NCBI GenBank assembly: GCA_002437305.1
Contig: DJOW01000017.1
Coordinates: forward strand, 87,103 to 151,102
From: Bacteroidales bacterium UBA6428
Lineage (GTDB): Bacteria; Bacteroidota; Bacteroidia; Bacteroidales; UBA932
Reading direction: 5' to 3'
DNA: 64,000 bases
The translations under genes and the position numbers were made by a program. Shown here piece after piece: positions 42,484 through 51,286 of the stretch (positions are counted from its first letter, which is position 1; each line of letters starts with the position of its first letter). Under the pieces are notes generated by a model. It was not told the origin of the DNA. It ran no database searches and saw only the letters and a list, made by a program, of their open reading frames with translations.

Positions 42484-42838
42484 TAACACGATGGTCGAGG
42501 CTTTGCGGACGAAGGAGTTTAGACAAAAGAACAGAAATGATGTGACCAATCTCGTGGAATATGCAAGCGCATTGTTCTTCGGTTGTCAAATGGTATTCCG
42601 CAATCAACCTGTCGCAATAACCGATGAACTTTGTAGAATAGTTAACGGAGAACGGAGACTCCTTGAAAGCTTCGGAGAACATCTTATGATTGTCATCCGA
42701 TTCAGATACAAACTTTATTTCCAAGGCATCATCGCCAGCATATTCATTAATAATGGAATTCACTTTCTCTCCAAATTTGGAGGGAAAGTTAAGATAGGCA
42801 TTTTGAAATAGAATTTTCATTCTTTCGTCCACTCGCAC
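42479..42838 (-). pseudogene. HEIGH-motif (zincin-like) protein, truncated at the repeat
   Basis: A frame of 119 residues with a zinc-metallopeptidase motif HEIGH at 95-99 (CIFHEIGHI). It resembles the ImmA/IrrE (M78) type, in which the third metal ligand follows some 25-35 residues later. Here the frame stops 20 residues after HEIGH, with the tail LLRPQSLDHRVI unlike the family and the stop lying in the right end of the hairpin repeat. So the C-terminal part seems lost. Start could be at residue 7 (MKILFQNAY). It may still give a short protein, but probably an inactive one. Confidence 0.6.
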
Positions 42839-43643
42839 CCCACGGCTTCAACTGGGGATTATACCAATACAAAAAGTGTGGAGCCGATTTCGTCTATCTC
42901 AAAGAAGGTTCTGGCAAAACCTGACAGAAAATAGACTGAAACAATCCCCACACCTGTATCGTTGGGTGTAGAGTACACGCAAGCGGATACAGATGACGGT
43001 GCTGTCGTCTTCCCTTCTGTCTTTGAAAACTGCCAGATTTTCTTTGAAGGATAGTGCGAAAACACTTTCATCAATATGTATGTTTTGGGCATTCGCGCCA
43101 AAACGTTACAAAGGTAAGAAGATTTTCGGATTTGACAGCACCTTTTGTGGAGATTGTCTCGGCAAAGGTCAGATGAATATCATAGTGCAAGTTTTACCAG
43201 ATATTTTTGAGTTTGGGGAATTTGTCAGAGCCTCTTTCATTGACTTTGAGGCTCTCTTGGGCGACAAAAAGGGCCTGAAACGTTGCCTGACGACTCCATT
43301 TAACTCTCTCCGGCAACGAAATAGGCCTAAAGTGTCGCCGAACAGCGCAATTGAGAGCAAGTAGTGAAGCAAAGGTATTGCTTTTTGTGTGGAGCGATGT
43401 TCTGAGACGAACCAATAAAAGGCCGATTGACAGCGGAAAATCAAATGGCAGATTTTGGTAACGTGCAAAATCCGTCATTTGCCTTTTTTCCGCTGTCATC
43501 AGACACGTTAGTCCGCTTAACCACCACACAATAATAACGACATAAGACAAATAGTCCCGGACACTTCGATGGTTCGTGCGCTTCGACAAGCTCAGCGACC
43601 GAAGACCGAAAGTGTCCGGGACGATATTATATTCAATTAAAGA
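42839..43643. other. Degenerate region between the HEIGH fragment and the dehydrogenase operon
   Basis: About 800 bp without an intact gene. On the minus strand, 42990-43110 reads ANAQNIHIDESVFALSFKEN in one frame, and 42862-42990 reads ACVYSTPNDTGVGIVSVYFL in another, as if one gene had taken a frameshift near 42990. The segment 43170-43470 has open frames on both strands but low coding character. A perfect inverted repeat closes it at 43554-43622. Confidence 0.5.
43554..43622. repeat. REP-like palindromic repeat, copy D
   Basis: Perfect 13-bp outer arms GTCCCGGACACTT (43554-43566) and AAGTGTCCGGGAC (43610-43622) enclose the core GGTTCGTGCGCTTCGACAAG then CTCAGCGACCG. It is the same family as 33072-33126. 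It lies 22 bp after the SorE-like stop, so it may stop or protect that transcript. Confidence 0.8.
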
Positions 43644-44924
43644 CTACTTGCCCAGCTCGGCGGCGTGGGAGAGGAGATATTCCTCAGCCTCAACGTTCCA
43701 CAAACCGTTATGGGCTTTGCAGAGGCGGTCGAGTTCGGCATAGACCGGGTTGGTCCGACCTTTTTCCTCGAACTCTGTGATGGCGGTCAGCGGCATCTCC
43801 ACGTGGGTGTAGATCAGCTTCTTGCCGCCTTTGATCGACGGGAGGTTCAGCGTGATCTCAGGGACAACATTCAAGCCGCCGATGTGGGTCACCAGACCGG
43901 CCGGGTCAAGACCCTCGCCCATCATCTTTAGGGCCTCCTTCATGTCCTCGGTGTTGCCGCCGCTGGTGCCTACCACGTGGGTTGACGCATAGTGGACATT
44001 GTAGAAGTTGAAAGGAGCCTTGAAATCGGAACGGCCAGGGCCTGAGAAGAAATTCAGGCAGCCATCGTAGCCGAGGATGTCGTCACCCTGCTCAACGACT
44101 GCGGGAACAGGAGCCATCACGATGACCTCATCGTAGCCTGTTCCACCGGAGATCTCACGCAGAGTCTCGACCGGGTTCTCAACAGCTCCAGTGTTAACAT
44201 AACGCAGGTCAATCCCACGGGAAGCCGCGAATTCCTTTGTGTAGAGCATCGCCGCACGGTCAAGACGCGCCTGGTCAATGTCTGTAACGACAAACAAAGA
44301 CGGCTTTCTATCCTCACGGCGGAGCACATAGTTGATCATAGCCAATCCCATCGGACCGACACCGGCCAGAAGGGCCATCTTGCCACCGTCCTTGATCTCC
44401 ATCTGATGAACGTACGATCCTGCATGGGTGTGATAGCAGGCGTGCATGGCACCGATAACACAAGACAGAGGCTCACTCAACGATGCAGGATAAAAACCAG
44501 GACCCTTGTAAGGCAGGAGGCAACCCATCTCCATCACCTCGGAAGGAATGATGATGTAAGTCGCGTCGCCGCCGATGAATCTATAGGAATATCCCGGAGC
44601 GGACAGCAGTCCTACAGGACCTCCGGCGTAGTTGAGGGCCGGCTGGATGGAGAACTTGTCTCCCGGCTTGAACTGATCCCTCCACTTGGAGCCGACCTCA
44701 ACAATCTCTCCGGCGAACTCGTGACCGATGATCGTTGGATTCTCGGCGATGTCGTCCGGAACCCTCTTGTGATCGGATCCTTGATGGGAAGACTTGTAGG
44801 AAGACATGCAAAGGCTGTCGCTGACAACCTTGGCGAGGATCTCGTCATCCTTCATCCCGGGGAGCTCAAACTCCTCGAGACGAAGGTCTTTTTTTCCATA
44901 TAATCTAACAGCTTTTGTAAGCAT
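43644..44924 (-). CDS. SorE-like zinc-dependent dehydrogenase (MDR family)
   Basis: A 426-residue medium-chain dehydrogenase. Cys39 in SDSLCMSS and His68-Glu69 in IIGHEF match catalytic zinc positions, and GVGPMGLAMINYVLRRE is the NAD(P) site. The N-terminal KAVRLYGKKDLRLEEFELPG and the large insertion resemble L-sorbose-1-phosphate reductase (SorE) more than threonine dehydrogenase. It is the last gene of the E2-E3-E1 operon (12 bp after E1). Its substrate is unknown; the context hints at a product or precursor of the dehydrogenase complex. Confidence 0.82.
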   Translation of the reverse strand: MLTKAVRLYGKKDLRLEEFELPGMKDDEILAKVVSDSLCMSSYKSSHQGSDHKRVPDDIAENPTIIGHEFAGEIVEVGSKWRDQFKPGDKFSIQPALNYAGGPVGLLSAPGYSYRFIGGDATYIIIPSEVMEMGCLLPYKGPGFYPASLSEPLSCVIGAMHACYHTHAGSYVHQMEIKDGGKMALLAGVGPMGLAMINYVLRREDRKPSLFVVTDIDQARLDRAAMLYTKEFAASRGIDLRYVNTGAVENPVETLREISGGTGYDEVIVMAPVPAVVEQGDDILGYDGCLNFFSGPGRSDFKAPFNFYNVHYASTHVVGTSGGNTEDMKEALKMMGEGLDPAGLVTHIGGLNVVPEITLNLPSIKGGKKLIYTHVEMPLTAITEFEEKGRTNPVYAELDRLCKAHNGLWNVEAEEYLLSHAAELGK

Positions 44925-44936
44925 GGCCGTTACTTT

Positions 44937-47420
44937 TTAAACTCCTTTCTTAGCGCGGATGATCTGCTCTGCCGTGGTCTGGTTGCTGACCGGAACATAG
45001 TCCTTCAAAGGGACGATCTTCTCGTTGATGGCATCCAGGAACCAAGACGGCTGAGGGAAGAAGGCCTCCTCCAGCTCGTGGCAAGGGGTGATCCAGTTGC
45101 GGGAACCGAGCACCACAGGAGCGGCGTCGAGGTCATCGAAAGCCATCTCGGTGATGTTGGCGGCGATGTCATTGAGGTAGGAGCCACGGGCGCAGCCGTC
45201 GCCCGCGATGACGATGCGGCCGGTCTTCTTGACGGACTCAAGCACCTTGTCGTAGTTGAACGGAACGAGGGAACGCGCGTCGATGACCTCGGCCTCCATT
45301 CCATACTTCTCCTTAAGGATGTCAGCGGCCTCAAGCGCGCGGTACAAAGTGGCGCCGATGGTCAGGAAAGTGATGTCCTTTCCGGCCCTCTTGACATCCG
45401 GCTCACCGATCGGAATCTCATAATACTCCTCAGGCACACCGCCTTCGTGGAACATCTCTCCCTTGTCGTAAATCCTCTGACTTTCAAAGAATATGACAGG
45501 GTCGGTCCCCTGAAGCGCGGCGTTCATCAAACCCTTCGCGTCATACGGAGTGACAGGGAAGCATACCTTGAGTCCAGGAATATGGCAGCACAGCGAAGTC
45601 CAGTCCTGCGAGTGCTGGGCACCGTACTTAGAGCCAACGGACACACGAACCACAACCGGCATCTTCAGGATGTTGCCGGACATGGCCTGCCACTTAGGAA
45701 GCTGATTGAATATCTCGTCTCCGCAGCAGCCGAGGAAGTCGCAGTACATGATCTCAGGAATCACGCGGCCACCGCACATGGCATAGCCGATGGCGGTTCC
45801 GATGATGGCGGCCTCAGCGATCGGAGAGTTGAACAGACGATGGTAAGGCAGTGCCTCGGTCAGTCCTCTGTAGACAGCGAAAGCGCCGCCCCACTCACGG
45901 TTCTCCTCACCATAAGCCACCAGGGAGGCATCCTTATAGAAACGGTCGGCGACAGCCTCGAAGATTCCGTCCCTGATGTTGTAGGTCTTCATCTTGCTGG
46001 CAGGCTTTCCGTCCTTGTCAAGATAGAACCTGGACTTGCCGGCGATCTGCTTCACGCGCGGATTCTCCTCCAGAGGCATATTCACATCCGGTTTCGCGTC
46101 GCTCAGGGAGTCGACGCTCTGGTTGGAGAACATCATGTCGCCCAGAAGCTCGCTCTCCTTCACGAGATCCATTCTCGGAGAAAGATCGGTGTCAATCGCA
46201 AGCTTGTAGCAATCGAATATGTTGGCGTCCACCTCCTTGCGGATCATGTCAAGGGTGGCTTGATCCGCGACTCCGGCCTCCTTGAGCCTTTCTCCGAAGG
46301 TGAAGATGCAATCTTCCTTCTCCCAGGCCTCGATCTCCTCCTTTGTACGGTAAGACGACTGGTCGCTCGGAGAGTGCCCGCTGTAGCGGTAGGTGACAAC
46401 ATCCAGAAGGGCAGGGCCTTTCTTCTCAAGCAGGTAGGCCTTCTTGCGGTTGAAAGCGTCGATGACAGCGAGCGGATTGTAACCGTCCACCCTCTCGGCG
46501 GCCATGGCGTCAGCCTTGAATCCGGCACCCAGACGCGCAGGGAAAACATATCCCATGGTTTCACCCTTGGTCTGGCCACCCATCGCGTACTGGTTGTCCA
46601 TCACGTTGAACAGAACCGGAAGTCCACCCTTCATGTCCCCTTCCCAAAGAGTGTTGAACTGATCCATCGAGGCGAACGTCATGCCCTCAAGGACAGGTCC
46701 ACGGGCCATCGCTCCGTCTCCGAGGTTGGCGACAACTATGCCTTTCTTGCGGTTTACCTTCTTATAGAGAGCGGCGCCCACGGCGATCGAACCGGAACCA
46801 CCCACAATTGCGTTGTTCGGGTAGATTCCAAAAGGCGTGAAGAACGTGTGCATGGATCCGCCAAGACCCTTGTTGAAACCGGTCGTACGGGCGAAGATCT
46901 CGGCCATCGCTCCGTAGAGCAGGAAACGGATCCCCAGCTCCTTGACGTCAGAGCCCTCATAAGCTTTCCTGGCGACATCAAGGGTGGCGCCGCCCCAGAA
47001 CTCCTCCATCACCTTCTTCAGTTCCTCGTCAGAAAGGATCTGGATGGAACGCAGACCCTTGGCGAGAATCTCTCCGTGAGAGCGGTGGGAGCCAAAGATA
47101 AAGTCATCGGTGTCAAGGCAGTAGGCCATTCCGACAGCCGCCGCTTCCTGACCTGCTGAAAGATGGGCCGGTCCAGGGTTATTGTAAGAGACCCCGTTGT
47201 AGCCACCCGTTGTCTTGACCAGATTCAGCATGGTCTCGAACTCACGGATGTAGGACATGTCGCGGTAGATGCGGAGAAGATCCTCCTTTGTAAAATTGCC
47301 TTCCTTGAGTTCATCCTTGATGGACTTGCTGTACGTCATCACTGGAATCTTAGGAAGTTCAAGCTCGTGATCCTTCGGACGCAGAGTCTCGTTAGGATCG
47401 ATGTAAAGCGCTTTTGGCAT
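44937..47420 (-). CDS. Fused E1 alpha-beta subunit of a 2-oxoacid dehydrogenase
   Basis: An 827-residue thiamine-diphosphate enzyme in which E1 alpha (about 40-400) and E1 beta (about 480-815) are one chain. The TPP motif starts NLGDGAMARGPVLEG and ends at VMDNQYAMGG. The beta part has FNSPIAEAAIIGTAIGYAMCGG and EVIDARSLVPFNYD. Fused E1 proteins of this type are found in Bacteroidota and often annotated as branched-chain or pyruvate dehydrogenase E1. The E2 and E3 upstream confirm a complex; pyruvate, acetoin or branched-chain oxoacid cannot be told apart from sequence. Confidence 0.9.
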   Translation of the reverse strand: MPKALYIDPNETLRPKDHELELPKIPVMTYSKSIKDELKEGNFTKEDLLRIYRDMSYIREFETMLNLVKTTGGYNGVSYNNPGPAHLSAGQEAAAVGMAYCLDTDDFIFGSHRSHGEILAKGLRSIQILSDEELKKVMEEFWGGATLDVARKAYEGSDVKELGIRFLLYGAMAEIFARTTGFNKGLGGSMHTFFTPFGIYPNNAIVGGSGSIAVGAALYKKVNRKKGIVVANLGDGAMARGPVLEGMTFASMDQFNTLWEGDMKGGLPVLFNVMDNQYAMGGQTKGETMGYVFPARLGAGFKADAMAAERVDGYNPLAVIDAFNRKKAYLLEKKGPALLDVVTYRYSGHSPSDQSSYRTKEEIEAWEKEDCIFTFGERLKEAGVADQATLDMIRKEVDANIFDCYKLAIDTDLSPRMDLVKESELLGDMMFSNQSVDSLSDAKPDVNMPLEENPRVKQIAGKSRFYLDKDGKPASKMKTYNIRDGIFEAVADRFYKDASLVAYGEENREWGGAFAVYRGLTEALPYHRLFNSPIAEAAIIGTAIGYAMCGGRVIPEIMYCDFLGCCGDEIFNQLPKWQAMSGNILKMPVVVRVSVGSKYGAQHSQDWTSLCCHIPGLKVCFPVTPYDAKGLMNAALQGTDPVIFFESQRIYDKGEMFHEGGVPEEYYEIPIGEPDVKRAGKDITFLTIGATLYRALEAADILKEKYGMEAEVIDARSLVPFNYDKVLESVKKTGRIVIAGDGCARGSYLNDIAANITEMAFDDLDAAPVVLGSRNWITPCHELEEAFFPQPSWFLDAINEKIVPLKDYVPVSNQTTAEQIIRAKKGV

Positions 47421-47502
47421 ATTGGTATATTATTAATTGTTTTCGTAACGCTGGCGGCAATCAGGTGGTAAAAACTTTCACCGGCATCGCCGATCCTTAT
47501 TT

Positions 47503-48882
47503 TTATTTAAGTGCAAACGCGGTCTCCTTGATGATCTCGGACACGGTAGGATGAGGGAACACAACCTCCTTAAGCTGCTCAAGGGTCATCTCCGACTCGA
47601 TGGCTATGCAGGCGCTGTGGATTATCTCGGAACATGGGTTGCCAAGCATGTGAACACCAAGCACTTCGTGGTATTTCTTGCCGACAATGATCTTGCATAT
47701 TCCCTCACCTCCCTCGTTCTCGGCGACGAAGCGGCCCGCGTAGGCCATAGGAAGCTTGACGACTGAATATTCCTTCCCGGAAGCCTTCGCCTGCTCCTCG
47801 GTCAGGCCGACTCCCGCGACCTCTGGGTTGGTGTAGACGATTCCTGGAATCGCGTCATAACGCATGTGGTCTTCCTTTCCAAGAATATTGTTGACCGCGA
47901 CCTCGCCTTCTCTGCTCGCAGTGTGGGCAAGCATCGAGAAGCCTGTGACATCGCCGGCGGCATAGACCCCGGGGATATTCGTGCGCATCTTGCTGTCCAC
48001 TTTGATGCCGCAAGGCTTTCCGCCACGGTTGAGCAGCATCTCGACACCTAAATTCTCAAGGCCGAAGCCACCTATGTTGGCGCGGCGGCCCACAGAGACG
48101 AGGATCTTGTCCCCGCTTACCCTTTGGGTCTTGCCTTCAGGATCCTCATAGACAACGGTGTTGCCCTCGATTCCGGTGACTTTACACTTGAGACAGAAAT
48201 CCACGCCGCGTTTCGCGTAGATCTTCTGGAGCATCGCGCTGATCTCATCGTCAAGAGGGCCAAGGATCTTCGGAAGCATTTCCACAACAGTCACTTTTGT
48301 GCCAAGTGTGCTGAAGAATGCGGCGAACTCCATTCCGATGACCCCGCCTCCGATGACAACGAGCTCCTCAGGACGTTCCGTAAGGGCAAGGATCTCACGG
48401 TTGGTGACAATAACATCACCGGCTTCACCAAGACCCGGGAACGGAGGAACAGCGGCCTCGGAGCCAGTGCAGATGAGGATGTTGCGGGCAGTGTAAGTCT
48501 GGTCCGCGGCAGTGATCCTGATGCCTTCCCCGTCACGCCCCTGGATCATGGCGTCGGCGGCCACGACCTCAACATTGTTGGCCTTCATCGCGAGTTTGAC
48601 TCCTCCGACGAGCTTCTTCACGACCTTGTCCTTGCGGGCGACGATCTTTGAGTAGTCAAACGACGGATCCTTGACAAAGACACCGTAGTGATCCCCGGTC
48701 AGGGCATAGTTATAGACTTTGGCGCTGTACAAAAGCGTCTTGGTGGGAATGCAACCCTCGTTGAGGCAGACTCCTCCTAGTGATTTTCTCTCGAAGAGAA
48801 CAACCTTAAGGCCGGCGGCCCCGGCTCTTTCCGCAGCCACATATCCTCCTGGGCCGCCACCTATTACCGCTAAATCGTACAT
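47503..48882 (-). CDS. lpdA: Dihydrolipoyl dehydrogenase (E3)
   Basis: A 459-residue flavoprotein that reoxidises the dihydrolipoyl arm of E2. FAD site VIGGGPGGYVAAERAG, redox disulfide GGVCLNEGCIPTK (Cys39 and Cys44), NAD site VVIGGGVIGMEFAAFF, and the C-terminal catalytic HPTVSE are all present. It sits between E2 (12-bp gap) and E1 (82-bp gap). Confidence 0.95.
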   Translation of the reverse strand: MYDLAVIGGGPGGYVAAERAGAAGLKVVLFERKSLGGVCLNEGCIPTKTLLYSAKVYNYALTGDHYGVFVKDPSFDYSKIVARKDKVVKKLVGGVKLAMKANNVEVVAADAMIQGRDGEGIRITAADQTYTARNILICTGSEAAVPPFPGLGEAGDVIVTNREILALTERPEELVVIGGGVIGMEFAAFFSTLGTKVTVVEMLPKILGPLDDEISAMLQKIYAKRGVDFCLKCKVTGIEGNTVVYEDPEGKTQRVSGDKILVSVGRRANIGGFGLENLGVEMLLNRGGKPCGIKVDSKMRTNIPGVYAAGDVTGFSMLAHTASREGEVAVNNILGKEDHMRYDAIPGIVYTNPEVAGVGLTEEQAKASGKEYSVVKLPMAYAGRFVAENEGGEGICKIIVGKKYHEVLGVHMLGNPCSEIIHSACIAIESEMTLEQLKEVVFPHPTVSEIIKETAFALK

Positions 48883-48894
48883 ATTCGTAAATGT

Positions 48895-50262
48895 TTAAAA
48901 ATCAACTTCAAGATTCTCGATCTCAGTGGCCACCTGTTTGAGGAAGCGCGTGGCCTCCCCCCCGTCAAGAGCCCTGTGATCATAGGTCAGGGACAAACCA
49001 AGGTAAGGGACGAAGGCATAAACCCCGGCTCCTAGATCCTTAGGTCGGGGAACTATCGTGCCGACGCCAAGGATAGCGCTCTGAGGCACGTTGATGACAG
49101 GAGTGAACCACTCCACTCCGAAACCTCCAAGGTTGGACACCGTGAACGAGGCTGCCTCGGCGGAGAGGAGGTCCGGGTTAATGGAGCCCTTCTTGCAATC
49201 CTCGGCGACCTTTTTGAGAGCCTTGCTCAGTCCAAGGATGTTCAGATCCTCGGCATGTTTGACGCAAGGAACCATCAATCCGCGCTCTGTGTCCACGGCA
49301 CAGCCAAGGTTGACAACATTGAACAGCCTCATCGCATCCCCGAGACAATGCGAGTTGACCTTCGGGAATTTCTTAAGAGCCTTGATTACGGCGTAGCAGA
49401 CAAAGTCGTTGATCGTGATGTTCGCATCGATCCTGCCCTCCTCCAGGGCTTTCTTCGCTTTCTTGCGCAGAGCCTGCACGCGGCGCGCGTCAGCCCCGAG
49501 CATGTGGGTCAGCTGGGCCGTGTTCTGAAGGGAATTGTACATCGACTTGGCGATGAGCTTGCGCATGTTGGACATCTTCTCGACCTTGAACTCATCTCCC
49601 TCCCCGGCAAGGTCCTCGGTGTGGGTAGGTTTCCAGACCTTGAGGTCGGAACCCTTGACCATTCCACCTATTCCGGAACCAGTGGCAGGCGCCTGAAGGC
49701 CTCCGGCGGCCATCATAGCCTTGGCCAGGCCAGACTTAGGCGCTCCTTGGGCGGCGGCCACATCCCGCTCTATGATGCGTCCATGAGGGCCTGATCCGGC
49801 TATCTGAGCCGTGTCCACACCTTTTTCGGCGGCCAATCTGCGGGCCCTTGGAGACACAGGAGCGTCGGCGTCGACCGCGCCGTCAACCTCTTGCGGTCCC
49901 ACCTTCTGACTTTCAGGAGCGGCCGCAGGCTTTGGCGTGGCCGCCGGGACAGGCGAGGCAGGTTCCGCCGCCTGGACGGCTGGAGCGCCGGCTCCTGAAG
50001 GGGCATATTCAGAGAATGATTCCCCCGGTTCCCCGATCACCATCACATTGGTGAGGCAAGGAATCTCATCATTGTCGTTGAAAAAGCAGGCCAGTACAGT
50101 GCCTGCCACTTTCGACTCCTCGTCAAATGACGCCTTGTCGGTCTCATAGCTGAAAAGAACGTCACCGACAGAGACTTTGTCTCCTACCTTTTTCTTAAAC
50201 TCAGTGACAATGCAACTTTCTACAGATTGCCCTTGCTTGGGCATGATTACTACGTGTGCCAT
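48895..50262 (-). CDS. Dihydrolipoamide acyltransferase (E2)
   Basis: A 455-residue E2: one lipoyl domain (1-80, lipoyl Lys in SYETDKASFDEES), an Ala/Pro-rich linker, a subunit-binding domain (SPRARRLAAEKGVDTAQIAG, about 136-155) and a catalytic domain ending in LTYDHRALDGGEATRF with the active His. First gene of the operon, with a promoter box at 50337-50344. LplA at 34513-35478 may attach its lipoate. The single lipoyl domain is usual for this group. Confidence 0.93.
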   Translation of the reverse strand: MAHVVIMPKQGQSVESCIVTEFKKKVGDKVSVGDVLFSYETDKASFDEESKVAGTVLACFFNDNDEIPCLTNVMVIGEPGESFSEYAPSGAGAPAVQAAEPASPVPAATPKPAAAPESQKVGPQEVDGAVDADAPVSPRARRLAAEKGVDTAQIAGSGPHGRIIERDVAAAQGAPKSGLAKAMMAAGGLQAPATGSGIGGMVKGSDLKVWKPTHTEDLAGEGDEFKVEKMSNMRKLIAKSMYNSLQNTAQLTHMLGADARRVQALRKKAKKALEEGRIDANITINDFVCYAVIKALKKFPKVNSHCLGDAMRLFNVVNLGCAVDTERGLMVPCVKHAEDLNILGLSKALKKVAEDCKKGSINPDLLSAEAASFTVSNLGGFGVEWFTPVINVPQSAILGVGTIVPRPKDLGAGVYAFVPYLGLSLTYDHRALDGGEATRFLKQVATEIENLEVDF

Positions 50263-50336
50263 TAATTATAATGATTATCAAATTTCACTGTCAGATGCCG
50301 CCTTTAACCGAAAAGTCCAACGACATCTCATTGAGA

Positions 50337-50344
50337 CAAAGGTA
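50337..50344 (-). promoter_or_regulatory. -7 box of the E2-E3-E1 operon
   Basis: Minus-strand TACCTTTG, 75 bp before the E2 start, in the gap shared with the divergent transketolase genes. Confidence 0.5.
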
Positions 50345-50371
50345 AAATTTCTTCATGAAATAAAAAAGTCT

Positions 50372-50379
50372 TATATTTG
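50372..50379 (+). promoter_or_regulatory. -7 box of the transketolase genes
   Basis: TATATTTG followed by CAAG, 51 bp before the ATG at 50430. Confidence 0.55.
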
Positions 50380-50429
50380 CAAGCCAAATGCGAATTAGCA
50401 TAATTCAAATTCAAAATATCAAATAGAAA

Positions 50430-51275
50430 ATGCAATCAACAGAAGATCTGAGGAAGATTGCCTCTCAAGTGAGGAGAGACATCATCAGAATGGTCGTCAA
50501 GGCCAAATCCGGTCACCCCGGCGGATCCATGAGCAGCGCCGATTTCATGACAGCACTGTACTTTAATGTGATGGATCAAAATCCTGAGACCTGGACCCGG
50601 GAAGGGAAGGATCAGGACATGTTCTTCCTGTCTGCCGGACACCTTACACCAATGTACTACTCAATCCTGTCAAGGGCTGGATATTTCCCGGTCTCAGAAC
50701 TCGGCACTTTCCGTAAGTTCGGATCCCGCCTTCAGGGTCATCCATCTGTGAGAAAGGGCCTTCCCGGTGTCGCCCAAGCGGCCGGATCCCTCGGCCAAGG
50801 GCTCTCCGTAGCCGTGGGGGCCGCCCTTGCCAAGAAAGCGGACAATGACCCGCACACAATCTACGTTCTGTGCGGAGACGGAGAAACCGAGGAGGGGCAG
50901 ATCTGGGAGGCCGCGATGTTCGCCGCCCACCACAAGACAGACAATCTGATCGCAATGACAGACTGGAACGGACAGCAGATTGACGGCACAGTGGAGGAAG
51001 TCGCCGGGCTTGGAGACCTTGAGGCAAAGTGGAAGGCCTTCGGATGGGACGTCATCACCGCAGACGGGCATGACATGGACAAGATCCTTGATGCGTTCGC
51101 GCAGTCTAAAGCCGGCTTAGGGAACGGGAAGCCAAAGATGATCCTGTTCAAGACAGAGATGGGACATGGGGTCGATTTCATGGCGGGCACCCACAAATGG
51201 CATGGCAGCGTTCCTTCAGAGGAGCAGTGCCGGAACGCTTTGAGCCAACTTGAGGAAACATTGGGAGATTTTTAA
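50430..51275 (+). CDS. Transketolase, N-terminal subunit
   Basis: A 281-residue N-terminal half of a split transketolase. The substrate and TPP-binding HPGGSMSSADFMTALYF, the GSLGQGLSVAVGAALAKK and the Mg2+/TPP motif CGDGETEEGQIWEAAMF are present. Paired with the next gene (11-bp gap), it forms the two-chain enzyme found in archaea and many anaerobes. Either the pentose phosphate role or a DXS-like side role is possible; the split form favours transketolase. Confidence 0.92.
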   Translation: MQSTEDLRKIASQVRRDIIRMVVKAKSGHPGGSMSSADFMTALYFNVMDQNPETWTREGKDQDMFFLSAGHLTPMYYSILSRAGYFPVSELGTFRKFGSRLQGHPSVRKGLPGVAQAAGSLGQGLSVAVGAALAKKADNDPHTIYVLCGDGETEEGQIWEAAMFAAHHKTDNLIAMTDWNGQQIDGTVEEVAGLGDLEAKWKAFGWDVITADGHDMDKILDAFAQSKAGLGNGKPKMILFKTEMGHGVDFMAGTHKWHGSVPSEEQCRNALSQLEETLGDF

Positions 51276-51286
51276 TCAGGAACATC

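Noticed and set aside
42993..43364. 123-residue plus-strand frame
   Set aside because: No recognisable domain, no promoter or start signal, and it overlaps better protein-like segments on the minus strand.
43194..43589. 131-residue minus-strand frame
   Set aside because: Arg/Ser-rich with no known fold; ends in the REP unit and overlaps a plus-strand frame, so it is probably chance.
38556..43643. Prophage or conjugative element
   Set aside because: No integrase, relaxase, tra or structural phage gene is seen; the region is a mix of small accessory genes and repeats.
43644..44924. L-threonine 3-dehydrogenase
   Set aside because: Length (426 residues) and N-terminal pattern fit SorE-like reductases better, and no 2-amino-3-ketobutyrate ligase is adjacent.
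45078..47159. 693-residue frame opposite the fused E1 gene
   Set aside because: It is a long shadow caused by the codon pattern of the E1 gene; composition (Val, His, Arg rich) is not that of a real protein.
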